A DNA stretch of 32,064 nt. It comes from a bacterium. Its GTDB lineage: Bacteria; Zhuqueibacterota; Zhuqueibacteria; Zhuqueibacterales; Zhuqueibacteraceae. Positions 23,079-30,559 of the stretch are shown piece after piece (position 1 is the stretch's first letter; each line of letters begins with the position of its first letter). The stretch covers positions 1 through 32,064 of the forward strand of contig JAJVHT010000081.1 in assembly GCA_022072515.1 (NCBI GenBank). Direction: 5' to 3'. The notes under the pieces were generated by a model. It was given only the letters and a program-made list of their open reading frames with translations, did no database searches and was not told the origin of the DNA. Both the position numbers and the translations under genes were made by a program.

Positions 23079-23504
23079 TTAATTCGGTTTGGGCGTGGAT
23101 TTTTGCGGCGCCGCTTCAGATTTGGGAGACGCTTGGTGTTCAGCCGGATGATGCGCCGGCTTGGAATACTGCACACCAAGTTTGTCCAATGTTTCGCGAT
23201 CGGGCCAACCCGTCACTTTCAGCTTGTTGGTGGTTTGATATTGCCGCAAGGCGGTCTCGGTCGCTTTGTCAATTTTGCCGGTGGCGACGCCTTTATAGTC
23301 GCCGGCCTTGATCAACGCATTTTGCAACGCCATGATTTCATCTTTATTGAGATTCATGTGCTCTTTGTGCATCGGCATGGCCTTTTGTGCCATTGGGGCG
23401 GCCGGCGCTTTGGTTTGGCTCGCCGCCGGTGATTGGGCGAGAACGAGCGCCGAGAAACCCAAAACCAAGACGCCGGCCAAAACAAACGTGAGTTGGTGTT
23501 TCAT
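23079..23504 (-). CDS. Exported peptidoglycan-binding domain protein
   Basis: I start at ATG 23504 (141 residues), with AGGAG seven bases upstream and a clear signal peptide to LVLAQ (residues 1-24); the longer frame to 23669 has no start support. Residues about 50-112 form one PG_binding_1 domain: NKDEIMALQNALIKAGDYKG, GKIDKATETALRQYQ and WPDRETLDKLGV. The ends are low-complexity, rich in Ala, Pro, Lys and His. Such domains bind the cell wall; with no catalytic part it may be an accessory wall binder. The gene is monocistronic: a terminator follows, and a promoter-like element and a 5' hairpin precede it. Confidence 0.87.
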   Translation of the reverse strand: MKHQLTFVLAGVLVLGFSALVLAQSPAASQTKAPAAPMAQKAMPMHKEHMNLNKDEIMALQNALIKAGDYKGVATGKIDKATETALRQYQTTNKLKVTGWPDRETLDKLGVQYSKPAHHPAEHQASPKSEAAPQKSTPKPN

Positions 23505-23551
23505 AGCAATACTCCTGTGATGAAATTGTACTGGTTCCACTTCTATCAGCC

Positions 23552-23578
23552 TGTCTCCGGGCGACGCAGCCCGACAGC
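23552..23578 (-). promoter_or_regulatory. Hairpin in the leader of the peptidoglycan-binding gene
   Basis: On the minus strand, CTGTCGGGCTGCGTCGCCCG is followed by GAGACAG, giving a stem of CTGTC/GACAG plus CGGGC/GCCCG with a small bulge. It lies about 50 bases before the ATG in a leader of roughly 140 bases. I do not recognise it as a known riboswitch. Confidence 0.35.
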
Positions 23579-23649
23579 ATGAATTTTTAATTTGACCGCG
23601 AATCGCGCTGGCATCACGGACAACAACTTGTTCGCGCGGCGATTGTTCA

Positions 23650-23668
23650 TTAGACAAAGCCCATGCCA
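23650..23668 (-). promoter_or_regulatory. Putative -24/-12 type promoter of the peptidoglycan-binding gene
   Basis: The minus strand reads TGGCATGGGCTTTGTCTAA from 23668 to 23650. It shares TGGCA, CTTTGTCTAA and exact spacing with the element before the lipid operon. It begins directly at the end of the terminator of the upstream operon, the usual place for a new promoter. Confidence 0.38.
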
Positions 23669-23702
23669 AAATAAAAAGCCCCTTCGCTGCAAACGAAAGG
23701 GC
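23668..23702 (-). terminator. Rho-independent terminator of the MFS-patatin-kinase-activator operon
   Basis: Minus strand GCCCTTTCG and CGAAGGGGC (plus 23694-23702 and 23678-23686) form a 9-bp stem with one G-U pair and a 7-base loop, followed by TTTTTATTTT. It lies 205 bp after the activator gene stop. Confidence 0.88.
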
Positions 23703-23811
23703 CTAATTATTAAAACTTTGCTGGCGTGAGCTTATGCGGTTGGACTCGCGTCTCGCTAAAATATGTGTAAGGAAGTTTTACTGACTGCCTAAAATGCTTA
23801 CAAAAAAACCG

Positions 23812-23891
23812 GTAACTATTCAGTACCGCCCGGGCGCTCAAATCTGCGTGCAAAAATAAGCGCCCGGGCGGTAAAATAGCTGAATAGTTAC
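23812..23891. repeat. GCCCGGGC-core palindromic element, copy 1
   Basis: The inner stem TACCGCCCGGGCGCT (23824-23838) pairs perfectly with 23859-23873 around a 20-base loop. Outer arms GTAACTATTCAG (23812-23823) and CTGAATAGTTAC (23880-23891) are also perfect, with a 6-base bulge on one side. It lies 15 bp after the stop of the sigma-54 activator gene. A related element is at 30480-30529. Confidence 0.85.
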
Positions 23892-23906
23892 AAAAGCCGC
23901 AAGAAT

Positions 23907-25349
23907 TTAACTTACTTCTGCATTCTGTACAATAATCTCGGTTTTGATGCCGTATTTCTCGATGCGGTCATGCAGCATCACCCGGGAAATGCCTAAAAGC
24001 TGTGCCGCTTTCACTTGATTGCCGCCGGCTTTTTTTAACGCCGCCACAATGACTTCTTTTTCCAAAGCGGTCATGACGGTTTCATACAGCTTGCCATGGT
24101 AGCGTTCCAGATCGCCGGAAACAAATTGCGCGAGCCGGTCGCCTGGCGGTTGCAGTTCGCCGGCGCGCTTGGCCTCGCTGTGCAGATCTTCGGCGACTAT
24201 GTCCGGGGTGATCACATTGCTCTTGACCAGTAAAATCGCGCGTTTTAAAAGATGCTCCAATTCCCGCACGTTGCCCGGCCAATCATACTCATGCAACTGT
24301 TGCAACGTTTCCGGCGCCAGCGTTACCGGCTCGTGTTTGAGCTGCGCGCAATGCTTGCTGATAAAATATTGCGCCAAATCCGGCAAATCTTCCTTGCGCT
24401 GGCGGAGCGGCGGCAAATTCAAAACCAGGCCTTTCAAGCGATAATAAAGATCTTCGCGGAATCTTTTTTCGGCAATGGCTTTTTCGAGGTTTTGATTCGT
24501 GGCCGCAATGAGGCGAATGTCGACTTTCAGCGTCTCCTCGCCGCCCAGACGCTCGAACGTACCCTCTTGCAAAACGCGCAGCAATTTGGCTTGCGTCGCG
24601 AAACTCATGTCACCAATCTCATCGAGAAAAATCGTGCCGCCGTCGGCTTGCTCGAATTTGCCGATCTTGCGCTTGCCGGCGCCTGTGAACGCTCCTTTTT
24701 CATAGCCGAACAATTCACTTTCCAACAACGTTTCCGGCAGCGCCGCACAGTTGACGGCGAGGAACGGTTTCTCGTGGCGCTGGCTGTGTTGGTAAATCGC
24801 GCGCGCGACCAGTTCTTTGCCGGTGCCGCTTTCACCCAAAATCAGCACGCTGACCTCGCTGGCGGCAACCCGGCCAATGAGTTTATAAATTTCCTGCATC
24901 ACCGCGCTGCGCCCGATGATACGATCGGCGGCGTCCGCCGCCGGTGCAGCCGCCGGCGTTTCGAGCCGCACTTCCGTGCGCATCAAACGTCCGGCTTCCA
25001 GCGCTTCATCGATTAAGGCTTTGATGCGCGGAATATCGAATGGCTTTTCGATATAATCATAAGCGCCCAGCTTCATGGCCGCAATCACGCGGTCACTGGT
25101 GCCGTGCGCGGTGATCATTAAGACCGGCGTTTTCGGCGCGATGGTCTTCATGCGCTCGAGCGCTTCCAACCCGTTCATGCCGGGCATTTGAATATCCATA
25201 ATGACCAAATCAGGCTTCTCGCTCTCCACTTTGCCCAGAGCGGTCGCGCCGTCTTGGGCGCCGATAACCTGGCAGTCCGCGCGGCGCAAAAACTTGCTAA
25301 AGGAATAGCGGACGCTTTCTTCGTCGTCAACAACTAAAATTTTTTGCAT
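23907..25349 (-). CDS. NtrC-type sigma-54-dependent response regulator
   Basis: A 480-residue protein from ATG 25349 (a TTG at 25355 is less likely). Receiver domain: Asp8/Asp9, phospho-acceptor Asp52 in VIMDIQMPG, Thr80 and Lys102. AAA+ domain: Walker A GESGTGKE (172-179), the sigma-54 contact loop GAFTGA (219-224) and Walker B GGTIFLDEIGD. The C-terminal Fis-type helix-turn-helix is GGNQVKAAQLLGISRVMLHD. It therefore activates sigma-54 promoters upon phosphorylation, most likely by the kinase encoded just upstream (28-bp gap). Candidate targets in the window are the TGGCA-CTTTG elements. It is the last gene of its operon, ahead of a palindrome and a terminator. Confidence 0.95.
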   Translation of the reverse strand: MQKILVVDDEESVRYSFSKFLRRADCQVIGAQDGATALGKVESEKPDLVIMDIQMPGMNGLEALERMKTIAPKTPVLMITAHGTSDRVIAAMKLGAYDYIEKPFDIPRIKALIDEALEAGRLMRTEVRLETPAAAPAADAADRIIGRSAVMQEIYKLIGRVAASEVSVLILGESGTGKELVARAIYQHSQRHEKPFLAVNCAALPETLLESELFGYEKGAFTGAGKRKIGKFEQADGGTIFLDEIGDMSFATQAKLLRVLQEGTFERLGGEETLKVDIRLIAATNQNLEKAIAEKRFREDLYYRLKGLVLNLPPLRQRKEDLPDLAQYFISKHCAQLKHEPVTLAPETLQQLHEYDWPGNVRELEHLLKRAILLVKSNVITPDIVAEDLHSEAKRAGELQPPGDRLAQFVSGDLERYHGKLYETVMTALEKEVIVAALKKAGGNQVKAAQLLGISRVMLHDRIEKYGIKTEIIVQNAEVS

Positions 25350-25377
25350 GACCAAACTCGCAAGAATAAAATAAAAA

Positions 25378-26874
25378 TTATGCTTTTGCGGCTAACTCGA
25401 GCGGCAGGTTAACCACGAAGCTGGCGCCGCCGGAGGGATTATTGCTTGCCTCAATCCAGCCGCCGTGGCGCGTGATGATTTGCTGGGCGATGGAGAGTCC
25501 CAATCCCGTGCCATCTTTGCGTCCGGAGACAAATGGATCAAACAGATTTTCTAGAATTTCCGGAGGAATGCCCGGGCCGGAATCAATGACGTGAATTTGC
25601 GCCCATGCCTGGCGCTTGGCGGTATCAGCCCAATGCGCCGTTTCAATTTTTAAGATGCCGCCTTGGGGCATGGCTTCGAGAGCATTTACCGCCAAATTCA
25701 TAATCACTTGTTTGAGCTGGCCGGCATCGGCGTTTAGCGGCCCGCCAACGAAACGATAGTTTTCCCTGACTGTGATATGGTGTTGCCGCAAGCGCGCCGC
25801 TAAAAGCGCCAAAGTCTCTTGCACGATTGCATTGATTTCTACCGGCGCAAACTGCGGATCTGGCGGCCGCGCAAATTCCAAAAAATTGGCAACGATTTTT
25901 TCCAAACGCTCGATCTCTTTCATGATGACCGCCAGATCTTCGCGTTTTTCATCGGTCGTGGTCAACTCTTCGCGCAAGGAATAAATGAGCATTTTGATGG
26001 CCGTGAGCGGATTGCGAATTTCGTGCGCCACGCCGGCGGTGACTTTGCCCAACGCCGCCAACTTTTCCGAGCGCAACAGCAAACGGCGGTGTTTTTCCAA
26101 ATCTGCCGTCGTGGCGTTGACGCGGTCGATGAGGGCATGCACGTGCCGGTCGAGATCTTGCAAATCGGCGCTGGGCCGCACGTTCATGTGATCGATCAGC
26201 TCATCACCGGCGGCGCCGCGGACTTTCAAGACCAGCTCATAAATTGGTTTCATCAAACCGCGCGCGATGACCCAGCTCATCAGGCCGCCGAGCAAAACGC
26301 CGCCGGCCCCGAGGCCATACATGATCCAGCGCACGAAACGATTGGCGCGATCGATCTGAAACTGCATCGCGTTTATGGAATTTTCGCTAACTTTGCTGTA
26401 AGCTTGGCAGCTTGCATAAAGCGCATCAAAACCAGCACGGCTCATATACAGCAACTTGGCGCGCGCCTCAATGAGCTTACCACGCCGATGCAAATCCAAA
26501 CCCATCCGATGATCGTTCGCGTAGGCGGCAAATTCGCTGGAGAGCGCTTGCAAAATTTTCCTTTCGTCATCAGACTGTTCTGCGGCTGAGGCCGATTCCA
26601 GGCGGGCTTGAAAACGGTTTTTTTCACCATCAAAAATTTCCAGCCGGTGGGCGTCGCCATCAAGCAGATAATTCAAAGTCAGGCCGCGCATGCGAAAAAG
26701 CAAAACTTCCAGTTCCTGGGCGGTTTGCAGATTCCTGATCTCCTTGACCAGCAGCTCGCTGGTGACGCGATGCAACCGGTACGTATACAAAATCGTAATC
26801 ACGCCGCCCGCCAACACCAGCATGATCAAAGCCGACAGACCGGCGATAAGTTTGGAGCTGAGACGGAATCGCAT
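25378..26874 (-). CDS. Membrane sensor histidine kinase
   Basis: A 498-residue protein: membrane helix at about 10-31, a helical sensor region (32-180) that should face the periplasm, a second helix at about 184-204, a HAMP-like linker (205-260), then a HisKA domain with phospho-accepting His284 in GVAHEIRNPLTAIKM. The HATPase domain has the N box MNLAVNALEAM, G1 DSGPGIP and G2 DGTGLGLSI. The kinase is the partner of the NtrC-type regulator that follows. The sensor region resembles four-helix-bundle ligand sensors; what it detects is unknown. It starts 12 bp after the patatin/Omp85 gene, which suggests that it reports on the same envelope process. Confidence 0.94.
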   Translation of the reverse strand: MRFRLSSKLIAGLSALIMLVLAGGVITILYTYRLHRVTSELLVKEIRNLQTAQELEVLLFRMRGLTLNYLLDGDAHRLEIFDGEKNRFQARLESASAAEQSDDERKILQALSSEFAAYANDHRMGLDLHRRGKLIEARAKLLYMSRAGFDALYASCQAYSKVSENSINAMQFQIDRANRFVRWIMYGLGAGGVLLGGLMSWVIARGLMKPIYELVLKVRGAAGDELIDHMNVRPSADLQDLDRHVHALIDRVNATTADLEKHRRLLLRSEKLAALGKVTAGVAHEIRNPLTAIKMLIYSLREELTTTDEKREDLAVIMKEIERLEKIVANFLEFARPPDPQFAPVEINAIVQETLALLAARLRQHHITVRENYRFVGGPLNADAGQLKQVIMNLAVNALEAMPQGGILKIETAHWADTAKRQAWAQIHVIDSGPGIPPEILENLFDPFVSGRKDGTGLGLSIAQQIITRHGGWIEASNNPSGGASFVVNLPLELAAKA

Positions 26875-26886
26875 TGCAGAATTTCT

Positions 26887-29055
26887 CTAAAATTTATATC
26901 CGATATTAAAATTAGCCAAAATTCGATGCCGGCTGCCCGTCATGAGGGTGAGCTCCAACGGCCCGATCAAGGTTGGCGCGCCCAGCGTGAGGCCGGCGCC
27001 GGTGACGAAACGCCGGCGGTTGAAACGAAGCTGCCATTTATCAAACGTGTTGCCCAAGTTCCAACGCCACAGCATGAAACGGCGCGGTGCGATCTCATAT
27101 TGCAAACCGAGCTGCAGCGCTTGCAGGTTTTTTCCGGTCAATTCCTGCGGTCGCAGTCCGACGAACGAGTCGGCGCCGCCGAGAAAAAATTGATACGGCA
27201 ACGGCAGATCACGCTTGTGAGCGTTGCCGAGCTGCAAGCGGGTCAGCAGCGACAGCCGCGCCTGCACGGCAAAGAATCCCGCCCAATCAAGATAATGCCG
27301 GACAAATTTCAAGCCGCCGCCGATTTGATGATAACCGGCCTCGCTTTTATAAAATACCGAATGGCCGCGGCTGGGAAACACCGCGCGGTCGAGCGTGTCG
27401 ATCCAAAGTGCTCCGAAGAGTGAAAAGAATTTTTGATCGTCGGTTTGCAACGCCGGCGGGGCGATATTCGCCGCAAACTGATCGATCTCGCCTTTGATGC
27501 CGAAGCCGGAAACCAGGGCGTTGGAAAAAATGCTGCCAAAGAAAGCCTCGAGCGCGGTGGCGCTCAGCCGCAAGCTGGCAATGCGCTGGCGCTGCTCATA
27601 AAGCTCGATGGTGCTTCGGGAATAATTGGCGCGGCCGCGAAAACCCAGACGCGGGCGCAAACCCAAATGAATAAAATAATGCCCCTCGGCTTGCAATTGG
27701 TCGCCGAGCTTCAATTCAAAAAGCAAAACCGACCCGTGTTCGGCGCGGTTGCGGAAAGTCGTATTGAGCAGCAGCGCCGCTTTGGAGCTGCTGTCGTAAC
27801 GCAAACCGAAACGAAACACATCGGTCGATTTTTCGATCACGTCCACCAGCAATTGCGTGCCTTGCGCGCTCGGCGCCAGGCGGTACGTCACGCGTTCAAA
27901 AAATTGGGAGCGATAGACGCGATTGATGGCGTTTTCCAATTCCGCGGCCGTCACCCATAACGGCACCGTCAAGCCCAACTCGGCCATCACCAAACGCTGC
28001 GAAACATCGTGCAAGCCGTGGATGGTGAACGCGTGAATATAAATCGAATCAATGGGCGCGATAGCGACATGCGGCCGCGCCGGGCGTTTGAGCGAATCCG
28101 CCAATGCGGTCAGTTGCGGCAACAGGCGCCGCGCCGCTCTTTCACCGCGTTCAATCAGTGAGTCGACGCGGTCGAAACTAGTGGCAGTGAATCCCGCCAT
28201 GTCCGGCGTAATGAGAATATTGCAGAGCCGCCGCTGCTTGATATTTTCGGCGGCGGGATAAAAGCTCATGGCCTGGTCGATGATGCTTAATAACGAGTTG
28301 AGTTTTTCCGCAGTCGCCAGAGGCGCGCCCACATCGACGCCGATCACAATATCCGCGCCCAAATGCAGAGCGTCTTCGACGGGAAAATTGCGCGCCAGGC
28401 CGCCATCGACCAAAAGCCGGTTGTCTAAACGAACCGGTGTGAAAACCGTGGGAATCGCCATACTCGCGCGCAGCGCCTCCGGCAAAAAGCCGTGGTCCAA
28501 CGTCACGGCAGCGCCGGTCTCGAGATCAGTGGCCACACAAGCAAAAGGGATCGGCAATTCTTTGAAGTCGCTCACATGATGCACCGGCCAAGTCAAGCGC
28601 GCCAGCAGGGCGCTGATTTTTTGTCCGGCGACGAGTCCCGCCGGCAATTGCACATTGTGCTGGCGAATGGGAAACCCGGCGATATATCGTCCATCCCAGT
28701 TTTTCTCTTCCATCGGCAAATCGCGCCGGTTGATCGCATCGTTGAAAAAATCGCTCCAATTTTCCTGCTGGGCCAGCGCCGCGAGCGAATCCGCGGTATA
28801 ACCGATGGCATACAGCCCGCCAATGACGCTGCCCATGCTGGTGCCGGCAATGCAATCCACCGGCAAACCGGCTTCTTCCAAAACTTTCAGCACGCCAATG
28901 TGCGCAAAACCTTTCGCGCCGCCGCCGCTGAGCGCCAAACCGACGCGGAGGCGTGGCGGCTTTTCTTGCGCCGTGACGGCGGCTGCCAGCAACAAGAAAA
29001 GCGCCCCCAGCACAAAAATTTTTTTAGACCCTGCTTTAAACATGACCACCGCCAT
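26887..29055 (-). CDS. Patatin phospholipase fused to POTRA and Omp85-type barrel (PlpD-like)
   Basis: A 722-residue protein; ATG 29055 overlaps the TGA of the MFS gene (TGATG), so translation is coupled; ATG 29043 is an alternative. After a signal peptide (to about 30) comes a patatin domain with GGGAKG (44-49), nucleophile GTSMGS (Ser73) and catalytic Asp217 in VDGGL. A POTRA-like segment (about 330-400) and a strand-rich C-terminal barrel follow, with GGADSFVGLRPQEL and the terminal sequence FNIGYKF ending in Phe. This is the layout of PlpD-type autotransporters, where the lipase is carried by its own barrel in the outer membrane. The likely action is on phospholipids. Cotranscription with an exporter and a two-component system is of interest. 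Confidence 0.92.
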   Translation of the reverse strand: MAVVMFKAGSKKIFVLGALFLLLAAAVTAQEKPPRLRVGLALSGGGAKGFAHIGVLKVLEEAGLPVDCIAGTSMGSVIGGLYAIGYTADSLAALAQQENWSDFFNDAINRRDLPMEEKNWDGRYIAGFPIRQHNVQLPAGLVAGQKISALLARLTWPVHHVSDFKELPIPFACVATDLETGAAVTLDHGFLPEALRASMAIPTVFTPVRLDNRLLVDGGLARNFPVEDALHLGADIVIGVDVGAPLATAEKLNSLLSIIDQAMSFYPAAENIKQRRLCNILITPDMAGFTATSFDRVDSLIERGERAARRLLPQLTALADSLKRPARPHVAIAPIDSIYIHAFTIHGLHDVSQRLVMAELGLTVPLWVTAAELENAINRVYRSQFFERVTYRLAPSAQGTQLLVDVIEKSTDVFRFGLRYDSSSKAALLLNTTFRNRAEHGSVLLFELKLGDQLQAEGHYFIHLGLRPRLGFRGRANYSRSTIELYEQRQRIASLRLSATALEAFFGSIFSNALVSGFGIKGEIDQFAANIAPPALQTDDQKFFSLFGALWIDTLDRAVFPSRGHSVFYKSEAGYHQIGGGLKFVRHYLDWAGFFAVQARLSLLTRLQLGNAHKRDLPLPYQFFLGGADSFVGLRPQELTGKNLQALQLGLQYEIAPRRFMLWRWNLGNTFDKWQLRFNRRRFVTGAGLTLGAPTLIGPLELTLMTGSRHRILANFNIGYKF

Positions 29056-30374
29056 CAAGCTGGCGCAAAATTGCCATTGCGTTTATCATGGAAAAATTTT
29101 GACATTGGCGGCATCGGGGTCAGCCGGAAAACGACATACGCCATGAGCGCACAAACGGCCGCACCGGTGATCACCGCGGCCGGCGGACCGGCTTTCTCCG
29201 CCAGCAAGCCAATGAGCAAATTGCCCAACGGCGACAATCCGCCAAACGAGAAGGCGTAGACGCCCATCATGCGGCCGCGCAAATGATTCGGCACCCGTTT
29301 TTGCAGCGTCGTATTGGCGTTGATATAAAAAAGAATGATGCCGAAGCCGGCCACCGCCATCATGGCCAGGGACAAATAGAAATTTGTCGACATGGCAAAG
29401 ACAGCGACGCCGGCAACAAAAATCAGCACGCCGGCCATGAGCAAACGGCGCGGCGAAACACGATGATTAAACGCCGCGACAAACAGGGCGCTGCCCAATG
29501 CGCCGACGCCGCCGGCGGACATCAATTTCCCCAATTCCACGGCGCTGCCGCCGAGAACTTGATCGGCAAACGCCGGAATCAAAATCCAAAATGACCAACC
29601 GAAAATCGTCATGATGCTGACAAGCATCAGCAAGCTGTAGACGCGCGGGGTGCGGCGCACATAAAGCAAAATTTCGCGAATCGAATTGCCGAGCAGCGCG
29701 GGGCCGCTTTTGCGGGGCGGTTCTTTCTCCAACCGCATGGCAACCAACGCCCAGATGGCGGCGACATACGAAACGCCGTTGATGAACAAACACCAACCGG
29801 CGCCGAGCGTGGCGATGATGACGCCGCCCACGGCCGGCCCCAGCAAGCGCGCCGTGTTGAACGTGGCGGAATTCAGCGCGAGCGCATTGGCCAAATCCTC
29901 TTTGCCGACCAGCTCGATGGCAAAAGCCTGGCGCGTCGGAATATCAAATGCATTGATGAGGCCGAAGCCAAACGCCAACACGCCGATCCAGCCGGCTGTG
30001 ATGGTGTGGCTCCAAATCATGCCGGCAAAAATAAATGCCAGCAGCATCGGTGGAATTTGCAAGGCGAGCAGGATGCGGTGTTTGGGAAGGCGGTCGGCAA
30101 TGCTCCCGCCGATCAAAGAAAAAAAGGTGAGCGGCAAAAAATTGAGAAACCCAACGAAGCCGAGCCAGAATGGTGAGTGGGTCAACTCGAAAACCAGCCA
30201 GCCTTGCGCGACGGTCTGCAACCACGAGCCGCTGAGAGAAATGATCTGCCCGAGAAAATACAGCCGGTAATTCCGATGGCGCAGCGCGCGAAACATCGGG
30301 AACCTGGCAGGCGCGGTTGGGGTCGCCGGCGTCAAGAATGTCCGGCGCCAGCCGGCGATGGGGGACGACGTCAT
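29055..30374 (-). CDS. MFS transporter, enterobactin-exporter-like group
   Basis: A 439-residue protein with about twelve membrane helices. It opens after a short leader with MFRALRHRNYRLYFLGQ, a hallmark of the MFS_3/EntS-like group, and has SIADRLPKHR in the loop between helices 2 and 3, plus DIPTRQAFAIELVG and LRGRMMGVYAF. These transporters export siderophores or drugs through the inner membrane; the substrate cannot be told. It is the first gene of an operon with the patatin/Omp85 protein and a two-component system. A promoter candidate lies about 35-65 bp upstream. A later start at Met27 (MFRAL) is possible because the Shine-Dalgarno at 30374 is poorly spaced. Confidence 0.92.
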   Translation of the reverse strand: MTSSPIAGWRRTFLTPATPTAPARFPMFRALRHRNYRLYFLGQIISLSGSWLQTVAQGWLVFELTHSPFWLGFVGFLNFLPLTFFSLIGGSIADRLPKHRILLALQIPPMLLAFIFAGMIWSHTITAGWIGVLAFGFGLINAFDIPTRQAFAIELVGKEDLANALALNSATFNTARLLGPAVGGVIIATLGAGWCLFINGVSYVAAIWALVAMRLEKEPPRKSGPALLGNSIREILLYVRRTPRVYSLLMLVSIMTIFGWSFWILIPAFADQVLGGSAVELGKLMSAGGVGALGSALFVAAFNHRVSPRRLLMAGVLIFVAGVAVFAMSTNFYLSLAMMAVAGFGIILFYINANTTLQKRVPNHLRGRMMGVYAFSFGGLSPLGNLLIGLLAEKAGPPAAVITGAAVCALMAYVVFRLTPMPPMSKFFHDKRNGNFAPA

Positions 30375-30409
30375 TTTCGTTGAAGCTTTCCTGATTTAAA
30401 CCGTGTCAC

Positions 30410-30438
30410 AAGATAGAAAAAATTTTAATGAAAAACAA
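30410..30438 (-). promoter_or_regulatory. Candidate sigma-70-type promoter of the MFS operon
   Basis: On the minus strand TTGTTT (plus 30433-30438) and TATCTT (plus 30410-30415) stand 17 bp apart in an AT-rich stretch. The start of transcription would fall about 30 bases before ATG 30374. Both boxes match the general consensus only in part. Confidence 0.35.
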
Positions 30439-30479
30439 GGCGGGACACGCAGGGTCAGTAATACCTAAGTGACGAGATC

Positions 30480-30529
30480 ACTGCCCGGGCGCTTTAATCT
30501 ATGGAATGCAGCAAAAGCGCCCGGGCAGT
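30480..30529. repeat. GCCCGGGC-core palindromic element, copy 2
   Basis: ACTGCCCGGGCGCTTT (30480-30495) pairs perfectly with 30514-30529 around an 18-base loop. The core is that of copy 1, but one C-G pair there is a T-A pair here (ACCGCCC/GGGCGGT against ACTGCCC/GGGCAGT), so pairing is kept. The loops share AATCT and TGCA-AAA features. It ends 30 bp after the stop of the HypE-like gene and lies upstream of the MFS promoter. Confidence 0.85.
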
Positions 30530-30559
30530 ACCAGTGACTGAGGGAATACCGGGGGCCAT

